DNA from: Pseudofabraea citricarpa
Taxonomy: Eukaryota > Ascomycota > Leotiomycetes > Helotiales > Dermateaceae
Direction of reading: 5' to 3'
Length of the DNA: 64,000 nt
NCBI GenBank assembly: GCA_029641185.1
Contig: JAPWGK010000003.1
Location: 2,232,001 to 2,296,000, forward strand
The position numbers were made by a program, and so were the translations under genes. Shown one piece after another: positions 1 through 12,116 of the stretch (within the stretch, counting starts at the first letter, position 1; each line of letters opens with the position of its first letter). The notes below the pieces were generated by a model. The model was not told where the DNA came from and searched no databases. It was given only the letters and a program-made list of their open reading frames with translations.

Positions 1-1
1 C

Positions 2-562
2 AATAAACGGAACGTCGAAGTGCTCACTGGTTCACACATCGAGAAAGTCGAAGAGAAATGCATCCACACGAAAGAGAAAGGCCGCATTCCTTGTGGACTT
101 GTGATTTGGGCCACAGGCAACAAATCTACAAAGTTGGTTGAAACTCTTCCTTTGAGGAAAACCAGTAAACAGCAACGGATAATGACCGACTCTTTTCTGC
201 ACGTGTTTTCAGAGTCCTCTGAGGTCATCTCAGATGCCTTTGCATTAGGTGATGCAGCGGATATCGATAATGAAAGCCTACCGACCACGGCGGAAGTAGC
301 ATGTCAAAAAGCCAAGTATCTTGCAGACAGCTTAAATGGTGGCTTCGAAAACCCGTTCAAGTATCAGCAGGCTGCTATCGTGGCTTACTTGGGTCAGAAC
401 GATGGAGTGATTAGCGGGAAGAGGGACTATTCGGGAGCTCAAGCATGGATTGCTTGGAGGAGCAAGAATTTCCTGTGGACTAGAACTTGGAGACAGAAAG
501 CCCTGATTGTTGTTGGGTGGGTTTTAGATTTGTTTACGGGTCGAGCCGTGGCACCGAGATAA
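2..562 (+). CDS. Type-II NADH dehydrogenase (FAD), C-terminal part
   Basis: The reading frame is open from the left edge of the window (first full codon at base 2) to TAA at 560-562, giving the last 186 residues of a longer protein. The fragment fits the C-terminal half of single-subunit, rotenone-insensitive NADH:quinone oxidoreductases, which pass electrons from NADH to ubiquinone at the mitochondrial inner membrane. Visible landmarks are the VIWATGNKST segment of the second dinucleotide fold, the ALGDAAD motif that contacts FAD, and a C-terminal amphipathic region with AWIAWRSKNF and a basic-hydrophobic tail, as used for membrane docking in this family. The N-terminal FAD-binding domain and any presequence lie outside the window. 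An AIF-like oxidoreductase is the main alternative, but the AWxxWRS tail favours NDH-2. Confidence 0.75.
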   Translation, partial: NKRNVEVLTGSHIEKVEEKCIHTKEKGRIPCGLVIWATGNKSTKLVETLPLRKTSKQQRIMTDSFLHVFSESSEVISDAFALGDAADIDNESLPTTAEVACQKAKYLADSLNGGFENPFKYQQAAIVAYLGQNDGVISGKRDYSGAQAWIAWRSKNFLWTRTWRQKALIVVGWVLDLFTGRAVAPR

Positions 563-1220
563 TACGGCAAGGACCTTTCCGGTCAAAAGTGCGGATTTAG
601 TATCTTGGAAGACTTAATGGCCTTGATTTATTCCTGTTTTCATTATCTCTGTAACTGTTTTACTTTAATCTCACATATTCCGAAGTCTTGAATGGTTATT
701 TTCCGTTACAACAGGGGCATATGAATTCAGACCTGCCAGGCTTTCTATAAAATTTCTGAAGATAACAAGTGAGAAAGAAATGAGGAAGCATGCCAGCTCT
801 TGATGAGGAGAGAAATAATAGTTAAAGTCAGATCGATTTCCTATTCTCTAGAAGCAGAATGATAACTCAAGTGCTTCCCAGTCTCTCTAACATGAAGTAA
901 GTTTTATCTTCTCTGTCAGATCTCACGAGTACCTTTGATTTAGTTTTCAACCCACTTAAAAGAATGTAACAAGCGGCCGACAATCTTGAATACAGCTGAG
1001 GGAAATGATGATTTATATGTATTGCAAGCTAGGTTCAACGAATGTATGAATATATGGACGGCCTCACTCGAGCCTCACTACCAGCAAGAAAAGCATGGGT
1101 TCGGCTCAGTGACTCGCTTATGGCGGGCAACCAACCAACCGTAACCGCACAAAACTTACCCCACACATATAATTCTCACCACACTTCCGTAGAAAAAAAA
1201 GGCAAAAAAGATGTTTAATG
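563..1220. other. Noncoding gap after NADH dehydrogenase
   Basis: No convincing gene is seen. The stretch probably holds the 3' untranslated region of the dehydrogenase. Runs of A at 1192-1199 and 1204-1209 read as T runs on the minus strand and serve the tRNA-like gene next door as Pol III termination signals. Confidence 0.5.
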
Positions 1221-1416
1221 TCCCTCAGGCGCGAGTCGAACGCGCGACTTTTGCATCTGTTAGCAGATGCCTGAGAGAAACTTTGATGTGGTGGTTATCT
1301 TACCATTCCGGTGAGACTGAACAATTACAGCTAGAAGTTGTATTAGAATTATTATTCAGAAGAACCGGAGGAGGTAGACTTACCCGGACGCCATAAACCA
1401 ACTAGACGACCGAGGG
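1221..1416 (-). tRNA. tRNA-like Pol III gene with a long internal insert, isotype unresolved
   Basis: Read on the minus strand, 1416-1410 (CCCTCGG) pairs with 1228-1222 (CTGAGGG) as a 7-bp acceptor stem with one G-U pair. A D-arm follows the 5' half (GTC...GGC stem, A-box-like TCGTCTAGTTGG). A T-arm precedes the 3' half (GCGCG-TTCGACT-CGCGC, a good B box). T6 and T8 runs lie just downstream, as expected for a Pol III terminator. Between the D- and T-arms are about 150 nt instead of the usual 25-45. They include a perfect 7-bp hairpin (GCATCTG-CTAA-CAGATGC) and an intron-like stretch starting GTAAGT and ending CTCTCAG. I could not find an anticodon arm that satisfies both the canonical 37/38 intron site and base pairing, so this may be a tRNA gene with an unusual intron, a type-II tRNA, or a pseudogene. 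Confidence 0.5.
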
Positions 1417-1759
1417 TTGTGAGGTTTGTTGGAGCAGTTTTGCTTATTCTTGTATATGTCCCCATCATTCTCTGTGAGCTTGAAAGTGGGGAAGCGGAAT
1501 CAGGTGCCACGAAACTCTGGAACGAAACTGCTTAGGACGTGCTCCACCAAATTCAAGGGAGCTTTAAATCGTGATATTCACTACATCATAAATTCCACAA
1601 TGCAAACAGTAACTTAAGAGCATCACTTAAATCACTTATATTGAGAAAGATGAATCACAACGCTGAAAGTAACCGAAGATCAATGTCTTTGATCCATTAA
1701 TGCTACATAGAACACCTGCGCCTGATAGTGTACAACCGTGCCTTGTCTATCCCAGATTT
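1417..1759. other. Gap between tRNA-like gene and RPT1 3' end
   Basis: No gene is supported. It should contain the RPT1 3' untranslated region (minus strand) and the upstream flank of the tRNA-like gene. Confidence 0.4.
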
Positions 1760-3230
1760 CTAATTGTACTGCATGTATGTGGCGGTAGAATTGAACTTCA
1801 GGTTACCCTTGATGACTTTATCAACTGCGCTCAGGAAATCCTTCTCAGTGGCCACCTTTCTTCGTGCACGAATGGCGTACATGCCAGCTTCTGTGCACAC
1901 ACTTCTCAACTCAGCACCAGTAGAGTTAGGGCACAAACGTGAAATCAGCTCCCATCTAATGTCCCGTTCTACAGACATGCTCTTAGCATGAATGCGAAGA
2001 ATGTTGGCACGTCCCTCGAGATCTGGGAGAGAGAATTCAATCTTTCGATCAATACGCCCAGGTCTCATCAATGCAGGGTCGAGAGTCGAGGGTCTGTTGG
2101 TGGCAAACATAACTTTAATGTTTCCTCGTGCATCGAAACCGTCAAGTTGGGTAATTAGCTCCAACATGGTTCTCTGAACTTCATTGTCACCTCCAGCTCC
2201 ATCGTCGAAACGGGCACCACCAATGGCATCAATTTCATCGAAGAAAATGATGCAAGCCTTCTTTGTCCGTGCCATCTCAAATAGTTCTCTAACCATTCTT
2301 GCACCCTCTCCGACGTATTTCTGTACCAACTCACTACCAATAACTCTGATGAAAGTCGCATCCGTTCTATTGGCTACAGCTCTGGCGCAAAGAGTCTTTC
2401 CAGTACCTGGGGGTCCGTATAGTAAGGCACCCTTCGGAGGATCGATACCGAGGTTTACGAATCGTTCAGGTGATAGAAGTGGCATCTCGACAACCTCTCT
2501 GAGCTTTTCAACCTGCTCCTTGCAGCCTCCGACATCTCCATATGTAACATCCGGCTTCTCCTCGACCGTCATCATTGTAACACTAGCATCGATCTTCGGT
2601 GGTAAAGGTAGTAGGATCTGATACTTGTTTCGGTCGACACTGTATAAGTCCGTTAGATAGTATCCCGGAGGTGATATCTTTCCTGCTTACCCAACTCGCA
2701 TACCCTCCTCAATATCAGTAGGACTGACGCGCTCTCCAAGGTTAACCACAAACTTTGCTATCTGCTTCACGTTGATGACATATTTGCTCTTCTCGGTATC
2801 CTTATCGTCTTGAATGATCTTCGTACATCTCGCCACTTGTAGAGGTTGCTCTTCGGACATGCGTTGACGATCTGCTGCTACATCCCATAAATGCGGCGGT
2901 GCTAATCCAGTATCTGATTCCTTGACACCAATCTTCTCGTTCACACTACTTTGCTTTTCCTTGATCTGTTGCTCGAGCTTCTTGAGTGCCGCTGCGTATG
3001 GTGCTGCACCGTATGTCTTCAACACTTGGATATCCCTGTTTATTGTAAGCGCCTGTAGATGGAACGACAGTGGTGAAAGCCTACTCATCGGATAGAGGCG
3101 TAATCTTCTTCTCTTCGACCTCGTCATCGGCGTACTAGTAATGTGTTAATGGTAGCTTCAGGCACAGGGCTGAGGATGACAAACCTCCTTCTTGTACTGC
3201 TCCCATTTTTCACCACGCGCAGATACCATG
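1760..3230 (-). CDS. RPT1: 26S proteasome regulatory ATPase Rpt1
   Basis: Four exons on the minus strand: 3230-3186, 3134-3085, 3035-2691 and 2639-1760; together 439 residues, normal for Rpt1/PSMC2. The protein is one of six AAA ATPases forming the base ring that unfolds ubiquitylated substrates and feeds them to the 20S core. Visible features are an N-terminal [13 protein letters not shown], the Rpt1-typical [14 protein letters not shown], a coiled-coil/OB region, Walker A GPPGTGKT at about residue 222, Walker B FFDEID at about 279, and the second region of homology ending ...[11 protein letters not shown]. These separate it from the other Rpt subunits. The start is the first ATG in frame, only 282 bp from the divergent CCT4 start, so the two protein-folding and degradation genes share a promoter. 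Introns are 49-51 nt with GT-AG ends. Confidence 0.95.
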
Positions 3231-3512
3231 ATTACAACGGTTGAGGATAATTGAGGAGAGAAGATAGATTTGTGGTGATGTCAGGCAGTGATGTTATTGT
3301 TAATGCGGTTGTACTCCCGGCCGCGTTGTCTCGACGCAGCCTGCGTGCCTGCGTGAGCTAAGCTGTTTCACCCTTAAATTCAAGGCACTAAGAAAGTTAT
3401 CGAAACTTCAAAATATCGCGTTCAAGATTGACGAACGCGCCGAGAGGACCAGCACCATTTCCCTCTCAAACTCATAGTCTATATTTTTGTCAACCTCCTT
3501 AGACTAAACAAT
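3231..3512. promoter_or_regulatory. Shared divergent promoter RPT1/CCT4
   Basis: This 282-bp gap separates two outward-facing start codons, so it must carry both promoters and both 5' leaders. A GC-rich patch (about 3320-3350) sits in the middle. No TATA box and no yeast-type proteasome element (GGTGGCAAA) is visible. Confidence 0.6.
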
Positions 3513-5270
3513 ATGGCGACTACTGCAGCAGCCGGAAATTCTAGCAATAATGCCTTCAAGGTACGAGAGCACAGAGCTATCAAAAATTATTTCAGGAAGC
3601 TAACAGTGCCTGCAGGACAAGGAGAAGCCTATGGCTGTGCGAACGGCAAATATTGTCGCCGCCCGAGGTATGTTTACTTCACTTTGGTTTGGCAGAGGAT
3701 GAATATATCTAACTGGTTCTAGCTGTCTCCGATGCTGTGCGAACCTCCCTAGGACCTCGTGGTATGGACAAGATGATCATGACGGGTCGTGGGGAAACAC
3801 TTATTACCAACGATGGAAATACTATGCTGAAGAGCATGGCTGTCATGCACCCATCTGCGAAGATGTTGGTTGATTTATCAGCTGCACAAGATGTTGAAGC
3901 TGGAGATGGAACAACCTCAGTGGTAGTCATTTGCGGAAGTTTATTAGGAGCAGCAGACAAGCTACTTGGAAAGGGCATACATCCATCTGTCATCGCCGAA
4001 TCCTTTCAACGAGCTGCAGGAGCAGCAGTAAAGATTCTCCACGACATGTCTGTGCCTGTGTCCCTGAATGACACAACTACTCTTTTACAAGCCGCCACAA
4101 CCTCTCTTTCTTCCAAGATCGTTTCACAGCACTCGAATCTCCTTGCGCCCATGGCAGTAAATGCTGTCACGAAGACTATCGATATCAAGACAGCAGACAA
4201 CGTTGACTTGAAGAACATCAGAATAGTGAAGAAGGTTGGGGGAACTATCGAGGACAGTGAGATGGTGGAAGGCTTGGTCTTGACTCAGGGTGTCGTCAAG
4301 AATGGAGGAGGACCCATCAGAATGGAGAAGGCTAGAATAGGTCTCATACAATTCCAGTTGAGCCCACCTAAACCAGATGTAAGTCGTTGTACCTCCAACT
4401 ATAACTTTTGCTAATATGTTGTTATAGATGGAGAACCAAATCGTTGTAAACGACTACAGACAGATGGACAAGATTTTGAAGGAGGAGCGCACATATCTAC
4501 TCAACATGGTCAAGAAGATCAAGAAGGCGAAGTGCAATGTTCTTTTCATCCAGAAGTCCATTCTACGAGATGCTGTCAACGACCTCTCCCTACATTTCCT
4601 TGCCAAACTCAACATTCTTTGCATCAAGGATATTGAGAGAGACGAGGTTGAATTCATCTGCAAATCTACTGGCTGTAAGCCAATTGCCGACATTGATTCA
4701 TTCAGTGAAGACAAGTTAGGAAGCGCAGACCTGATCGAAGAGTCACAATCATCAGGTTCAAGAATCGTCAAGGTTACTGGAACCAAGAGCGCTGGCAAGA
4801 CTGTCTCGATTGTCTGCCGCGGTGCCAACTCACTTATTCTCGATGAGGCCGAGCGAAGTTTGCACGATGCTCTTTGTGTTATCCGATGCTTAGTGAAGAA
4901 GAAGGCACTTATCGCAGGAGGAGGAGCGCCAGAAATTGAGATTGCATCACAGCTAGCGAAGCAATCTCGAAGTCTTACTGGAACCGAAGCCATCTGCTTC
5001 AAGGCGTTTGCAGATGCTATGGAAGTTATTCCTACCACCCTGGCCGAGAATGCTGGTTTGAACAGCATCAAGGTTGTCACCGAGCTGCGTCACAGACATG
5101 CGAACGGAGACAAGAATGCGGGTGTCAGTATCAAGTCAGGGGGGGTCAAGGTTGATATTGCAGAGGAGAATGTTCTCCAACCACTTTTGGTCAGCACGAG
5201 TGCTATTGAGCTAGCTGCTGAGACTGTGAAGATGCTTCTAAGAATAGACGACATCTGCCTGTCCAGGTAG
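3513..5270 (+). CDS. CCT4: CCT/TRiC chaperonin delta subunit
   Basis: Exons 3513-3560, 3616-3667, 3723-4378 and 4428-5270 give 532 residues, the usual size for TCP-1 delta. The protein is one of eight subunits of the cytosolic chaperonin that folds actin and tubulin with ATP. Group II chaperonin signatures are clear: [11 protein letters not shown] near the N-terminus, the ATP-binding GDGTTSVVV at about residue 94, and the conserved [12 protein letters not shown] and [11 protein letters not shown] segments in the C-terminal half. The second exon ([18 protein letters not shown]) fixes the true acceptor at TGCAG, 3615; an upstream TTTCAG would put the frame wrong. It sits back to back with RPT1, and its client alpha-tubulin lies 1.7 kb downstream, probably by chance. 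Confidence 0.95.
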
Positions 5271-6960
5271 ATTGTCAGTTACTGCTAGTTGTAATATAAA
5301 ATTTAAGCATTTCCAGCTGTTTGAGGTGTAGAAAAGAGCATGTTTGGGTTGACCTTAAGCGATAAGCGAGCTCATTTCTCCTTCCCGTATGAAGTAGATC
5401 ACGTAGCAATCTATCATTGCTTCTAGATGTCACCGCTGCTATCTATTTTAATTGTTTTGCAAGATATTCTTGCCAATCGGAGTACTTACTAGCCTGCACA
5501 GTAATGATCTAGACTAGTCAGATTGCTAAATTGCTAGCCATACTTGGTAGATTTGACGAACCGAACATTCAGAACGAAATTCCATGTACACAACTATTTG
5601 TGCCCATCTGATTAACAGTAACAAATTAGCTTAACTGACTAGCATTACTAGTATTATCCGGTCATGGCTAAAGAGTGCAATATGTTAAGACGAGAAAAGG
5701 AAGAAAAAAGACATGGCTAATTATCCTTGGCACTGATATACAGACAGCGCTCTATCTGTACAGCTCCTCTCTTTACAACGTAAAGGACCACCGCGGGGGA
5801 GAGCCCAAACAGCAGCTCTCTTATAGAACAAATGTAAGAATATGTTAGATATCTGAAACTGAATATGCGGTTGTCATGCTACAAAATATCAAGTCATAGA
5901 GAGGATTTCTTGATTACCTTGTCGAGAGAGAACTTTCAACATGTTCTATAATATGGAGAGTGTTCTATACCTGGGTATTTTCTAAGGAAGACCAAAAATA
6001 AGGGGACATGTTGTTGGACGGATAGTAGTCCCGCGTTTATCAGGTACCCCATATCGATGTATTCCACCCGGGAGGATGTAGAGGGAGGACATAGAAGTAA
6101 TGCCATCACATCAAACGTTAAAAAAGAGATTTAAAGCTCCTTCATCAATAAACCCCAGACCATGGCGAGGATGTGATGTGTGGATGATAACTCTACATGT
6201 CTAATCATACTAGATTTTATTTTCCATTCCAACCACCAAGTACTTTTTACAACCCCAATACATCTTTAATCGCACAACAAACCCCCTTAGAAACAAAACC
6301 GGTAACCCCATGTATCTATATCTATGTATCCTTCTACCTCTGGTTGAAAAATAGGTGAAAATGAGGTAATTATTATAGACAAGAAAATCGTTGTAAAATC
6401 AGTATTATGAAATTAGCCCTCTATGATAACACGAGGCAAGCTTGCAGATCACGAATGGACCCCTGTTATGATAAACAAGGTAATAATAGCCATGCAAAGA
6501 CATGCAGTTGATTTTAAGTAATCGAGTAACCTGAAATCGACAGGTCCGATTCATTCACATGACACTTGTGTGGCCGTAGCATAAAACAATCCGAGATCGT
6601 CTTGTAGAACGTCACTCATTACGGGCCAAGAGCTGCTGTACCTACTTGGAGGCAACGACCTGCATATGTAGCACATCAAATTACAGCATAATCAAACGTC
6701 ACAGATATTGCAAGTCGTAATATTTTAGACATAAAAATATCCGCTTGCATTTCTTTGCACTTCTACGTGTAAGGGCAAGACCGATCTTTCTGAGCAGCAA
6801 AACAAAAAGAGACTCGTAGTACTGTAGCCCGCAAATCCTCAGCATTCTACCCGTCTGTGCGCCCGAGGCTAAACCTCCCTCAATTTCAGACGACCACTCC
6901 TCGCTTGCTTGATTGATCACTCCGTTTTCCTGGATATATGCGCAAAAGAAACCAGATCCA
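5271..6960. other. 1.7-kb noncoding gap between convergent CCT4 and alpha-tubulin
   Basis: Both flanking genes end here, so the ends of the gap are 3' untranslated regions. The middle is AT-rich with no long ATG-started frame, no tRNA-like boxes and no long repeat that I can see. Confidence 0.5.
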
Positions 6961-8655
6961 TCAGTACTCAGCATCATCCTCCTCAGGATCGAAGCTATCG
7001 GCTGCAACTTCTTCGTAATCCTTCTCCAGAGCTGCCAGATCTTCTCTTGCCTCGCTGAACTCTCCTTCTTCCATACCTTCACCAACATACCAGTGCACGA
7101 ATGCTCGCTTGCTGTACATGAGATCAAACTTGTGATCAAGTCTTGACCAGGCCTCTGCGATGGCAGTGGTGTTGGAAAGCATAGATACGGAACGATCGAC
7201 TGAGGCGAGGGCACCATCGTTGGGAGAGGTGGATGGGACCGACATTGGCTTCTGGTAGTTGATGCCAAGCTTGAATCCAGTAGGGCACCATTCGACAAGG
7301 TTGAATGAGGTCTTGGCTTTAAGAGAAGCGACAGCTGCGGTACAGTCCCGGGGAACAACATCACCACGATACAACAAGCAAACTGCCATGTACTTTCCGT
7401 TACGAGGATCGCAGACAACCTAATTAAATCAGTACGGATTATGTCAACTGAAAAAGGAGGTGTTACTAACCATCTGGTTGTTTGGCTCAAAGCATCTACA
7501 AATGGTCAGCAAATTCATGAGAAGGTAGAAAGAGGAACATACTGCAAAGTCAAGTCTTGGGTCTTGAAGCTCTCATGAGAACTTCTGGCAGCGGAGATAA
7601 CTGGCGCATAACTGATCAACGGGTAATGGATACGAGGATATGGAACCAAGTTGGTTTGGAACTCGTTCAAATCGACGTTTAAAGCACCATCGAAACGGAG
7701 AGATGAAGTAATGGAGCTAACAACCTGAGCAATCAGACGGTTGAGATGTTCAAAAGATGGCCGAGGAATATCCAGGTTACGACGGCAGATATCATAAACA
7801 GCCTCGTTATCGACCAAGAATGTGCAGTCGGAGTTCTCAATAGTGCTGTGGGTACTCAAAACGGCGTTGTAGGGCTCAACTACAGCGGTGGAAACTCTTG
7901 GAGCTGGGTAGACGGCGAACTCGAGCTTAGACTTCTTACCATAATCGGTAGAGAGGCGCTCGAGAAGAAGGGATCCAAAACCAGATCCGGTTCCACCACC
8001 AAAGGAGTGGAAGATCAAGAAACCTTGTAGGGAAGAGCAATTGTCCTGCCAGTAGTGATTAGTGATGTCCGTCTCTTGGCATCATTATAAACCTACCAAG
8101 ACGCGACGAATCTTATCCAGTGTACCATCTAAGATCTCCTTTCCGATTGTGTAGTGGCCACGGGCGTAGTTGTTGGCAGCATCTTCCTTACCGCTAATCA
8201 ATAGCTCGGGGTGGAAGAGTTGTCGATAGTCACCACTACGGATCTCGTCGATAGGAGAGGGGTCAAGATCGACGAAGATCGAGCGAGGGACGTACTTTCC
8301 GCTGCTGGTCTCGGAGAAAACGACGTCCAGTTCGCCAGATTCGTGAATTGCTTGGGCATCTGGGTCGGGGCGACCATCCTGCTTCAAACCATGCTCGAGT
8401 AGATAGCTGCCGGACTTAGTAAATATGACCCTGTACTGGCGGGTTGAGAGGACTTACAGCTCCCAAGCACTGTTTCCAAGCTGGGTACCGGCCTGGCCGA
8501 TATGAAGGTGAAGAATCTATGTCGTGAAGTAAACATTAGCCTCCTTTTCTAAGCTGCGACGCGGTTTCGGCGGTGTAGTGTGGGGAAGCAGTGTTGCTTG
8601 CTCGTTTGCGTGCTTGCTTGTTTGCTTGGAAAGAACATACCTCGCCTCGAGTCAT
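6961..8655 (-). CDS. Alpha-tubulin
   Basis: Six exons on the minus strand: 8655-8641, 8516-8458, 8406-8097, 8045-7543, 7495-7471 and 7419-6961, giving 456 residues. The first exon carries only MTRGE and the fifth only 25 nt, a small-exon pattern common in fungal tubulin genes. The product pairs with beta-tubulin to build microtubules. Diagnostic parts are [16 protein letters not shown], the nucleotide-binding [16 protein letters not shown], the [16 protein letters not shown] segment typical of alpha rather than beta, and the acidic C-terminus ending DDAEY with the terminal tyrosine that is removed and re-added in alpha-tubulins. Every exon phase closes correctly. Fungi often carry two alpha-tubulin genes and I cannot tell which this is. 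Confidence 0.96.
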
Positions 8656-9182
8656 TTTGAAGGGATCGCAACAATTTGCGACTGAGCCAGAAGAGAAAGT
8701 TTTGGTGTGAGATGGTGTCCTTGGTTTTCAAGGTGCCAGGCGCTGCTTGTGCTTGCAAACGAGCTGGGTTGTTGTGTTGTGTTGGAGGGGGTTGTTGAAG
8801 AGGTGGGGCGTATTGAAGGTTTCGGCTGTCGGTCGACCTCAGGGGTGAATTACTAGTGAATTATTAGACATCAGGCGAACGCACAAACACACCGTGTGAA
8901 CGAACGAACAGGCGGTGAGCTGGCAAAGGATTGGCCATCCGCTCTCATCTCATCACAATCACAATCACAGTCACGCACAGCAAAGCCGCATATCTAAGCA
9001 TGTTGGCTTCATATTGACAGACTTGACCAACAGTACTGAAGCTATGATACATACAATCACGGTCGATACTCTGTAGTATCATTGATGAAATCTCCTTGAA
9101 ATGAAGCTATAGCAATCATGCAACCCGGAAACAAACCCATTTGAAGAAAGAAATGCAAGAGATTCCACCATTTTTAGTCTCT
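8656..9182. other. Tubulin upstream region and ARS2 3' flank
   Basis: This gap contains the tubulin promoter and leader and the 3' end region of ARS2. A short CACAAT-type repeat lies near 8950-8975. No gene is supported. Confidence 0.5.
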
Positions 9183-12116
9183 TTAATAATTGAGCTCGCC
9201 CGATCCACCACCTGCGACAGCATCCAGATCTTCGTAAGACCGGAGGCTGCGTCCCTGAACAGCTTCACGGGGTCCAACAGCTGCAGCGCCAGCAGCCCCG
9301 TCACCCCATTTACCACCGCCTCCACCCATAGTACCACTGCGACGTCCTCCGGGTGGACTTAAACGACCGGCTTCACGGCCCCAACGTTGATCAGTAGGTC
9401 GTCGATCGTATGGTCCGGTCCGAGTGTTGCTTTGGTATTGTCGACCTCCGCGTCTTACAGGACCTGCACCGCGGCTGTCAAGGCCAGTAGCCCATCCAGG
9501 TGGGGTTTGAACAGGATGTCCAGAAAAGAACGGAAAGTTGGCAGCTTGGCCAAAGCCCGGTAGACCAGCCATACCTGGGAACATGTTGAGATTGAATCCA
9601 CGTGGAGTTCCAGCAGGCTGGCCTCCATTTGCTTGAGGAAAATGGCCATTGCTATTGGCATCAGACCGCGATGGAGCAATGTGCGCTGGATCGGTCACAT
9701 ATGTATTGATCAGCTCAAACTAGGGTATTGTCAGCGGTGTGTAAAGACTACTAGTGGACTCCACTTACATCTTTCTTCAGGCCTTCAAGCCATTCCGGAT
9801 GTCGCTTCTCCACGTGCTTTTTCCAGAAATGTTCTTCTTTGAACAGCTTTTGACATTCAGGGACCCGGCAACGGAATTTGTGCTCGTCCTCTTGCTTGAC
9901 AAACTTTGGTAGTTCTTCTTCAAGAGCTTGCTCAATGGACTTTCCGCCTACTTTTCGGACATCTATTGAATCGGGTTCAAGAATCTGCAAGATCTTTTCT
10001 TCAAAGGTTTTCACCCAATTAAAGGCACGCTGAAGTTGTTGTTCGGCTTTGGATGCGGTACTGTTGCGATTGAATTTGCGTTCTCCCTCTGGTGAACCGG
10101 CCATCTCGTTATCCTCGTCTATACGCTTCTTCCCTGGTAGAGGCTCACCAGCGGCACTGGCCCGAGCCGCTGCTTTACCCGCGCTAGTAAGGGTGTTTCG
10201 TGGTCTTCGAAGATGGCCACCAGGACACTTTCGAGTCAACTCGTGGATGGAATCGCTCTCGAAAACGCAGAAAAAGCAGAAGTTGAAGACACGACGAAGA
10301 TACTCAACCATAAGATCAAGCTGCTTCTTCTTGATGATGAGCTCTTCATCATCAACCTCATCGTCAACGGCACCCTCTTCTTCTTCCTCTTCCTCTCCCA
10401 TCTCCATTTCTTCACCTTCTTCACCTTCATCCATGGCTTCATCAAGACCAAGTGGATTACGCTCCTTCTTGGGCTTTTTGGTGACTGGAGACGTTATTGG
10501 TGGTTGAAGCCGACCCTGGTTCTTCAAATCTTCGACACGCTCCTCAATCTTGAGAACTGCATTGAAATCCGAACCGAAGTCTTCTTCATATTTACTGATG
10601 AGCCTCTGTGCCAATTCAAGGTCCTTGTCAATCCGCTCAGGAGCTGAGAAGAGATCCCAGAGCGCTTTCTTACGAGGAAGACTGGGCGGTACGTGAACAC
10701 CAACGTGGCAGGTAAAATCTCCTCGCACTTCATCTTTGACAGTTTTCCCATTGACTGCTTCTAAGGCCTTCTCGGCGGTTGAGAGTATAGGTGGGAGAAC
10801 AGTCTCGGGAGCGTCCTCATCTTTAATTTCAGGGCGGTCAAGAATCCCAGATGTCTCGGCGGTAGGATGAAGCATAACCCAACCAATTCGGTGGTACCGC
10901 TTGCTAGGATTTGGGTCACTCAAACTGAGCCACTTGAAGCCACCTTCATCCTCACCAAGGTGTTCTTTACAGAAGCTCTCCAGATTTTGGCGGCTGACAT
11001 GAGGAGCAATGGTTTTGATAAGAAGTGTGGGCTGGAAAGCGTTCTCATCCCTAATATCGCTGCCCTTAGATGGCACCAGATCTCCGACACCAAGAACTTC
11101 ATTTGCTGCAGTGGTCTCACCCTCCTCTTTCTCGAGAACGCCACCGGAGCCATTGCTCTCGCTCTTCGGGATGCCTTCTAGCGAGTACTCATCAAACGTT
11201 CCCGCTTCGAGATCCTGCTCCCATTGCGTGTAGTTACCTCGACGGAACTCGTTGAGTTGTTCACGAAGAGGTCCTCGTACTTCGGCAAGATATCTTTCTT
11301 GAAACCATTGCTCGCTCTTGTGCTCTTGAACGAAAGCCCGGGCCATCTTTGCTTGCAGTTCTTCCTTGTAAACATCGTATGCAGCTTGGATCTGTATCTT
11401 CTCCTTATCTCTATCATCCTGGGATTCGTTACGACCGCGAAGCTCTGAGCGTTTGCCTGTTCTCTTGTATTCTTTCTCGATTTTGATTTTTTCGTTCGTA
11501 CGCCACCATTCACCAAAGTATGAAAATCCAACCTGAAAGTGCAAGAGGGATGGGTCTGCTAGAGGATTCGTCGTGATGGTTGCATTATCCTGGCCTGGGA
11601 TGTAACGATCAATATTTGAGGGGCCCGGGGATGGACGCCTACGACGCTCTTCTCTGTCTCCACGATCCGATCTGCCATAATCATCCCTTGAACCTCGACC
11701 AGATGGCTCATAACGATCAACGATTGGTGAGCGAGAACGATCTCGAGATTCGCGTGCACGTCTTTGCCTGTCTCCTCCTATAAAACATGCAAGATTAGAT
11801 AGAGTTCGAGACCATTAAATAAAGGCAAAGATTAAAAAGTGTGAGGTAGGGAATTGAGGTCTCGGATAACATTCATGCAGTGCAGCTTTTGGGCTAGATA
11901 TGCATATGCATGCGAGTTGATATTCACCCTTGTGGCGCGATATCTCAATGATGACTGTTAAGAATTTGACATACCCGGAGAACGACCTCGGTAGAATGTA
12001 TCTGACCGATCTGATTTATCAACAGATCTATGACCCTCATCACGTCCACCCCAATTTGATCTCTCAGCTGGCGATCGAGCTGGAGCCGGCTCTCGATACG
12101 CTGGATACGCGTCCAT
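9183..12116 (-). CDS. ARS2: ARS2/SERRATE-like zinc-finger protein of the nuclear cap-binding complex
   Basis: Exons 12116-11975, 11777-9769 and 9719-9183 encode 895 residues. ARS2 bridges the nuclear cap-binding complex to RNA processing and decay machinery. The N-terminus is Arg/Ser/Asp-rich and disordered. The central part has the family's QVGFSYFGEWWR block, followed by an acidic stretch (GEEEEEEEGAVDDEVDDEE). The C-terminal ARS2 domain contains NFCFFCVFESDS, the HELTRKCPGGHLR block and one C2H2 finger (CRVPECQKLFKEEHFWKKHVEKRH). The tail is Gly/Pro/Arg-rich with RGG-like repeats, a likely RNA-binding end. The start MDAYPAYRE is the first ATG in its frame: the frame stays open for about 265 codons upstream but contains no ATG, so a longer N-terminus is not supported. 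Confidence 0.9.

Noticed and set aside
3231..3512. Yeast-type proteasome control element (GGTGGCAAA) in the RPT1 promoter
   Set aside because: The element is not present on either strand here or upstream of RPT6.
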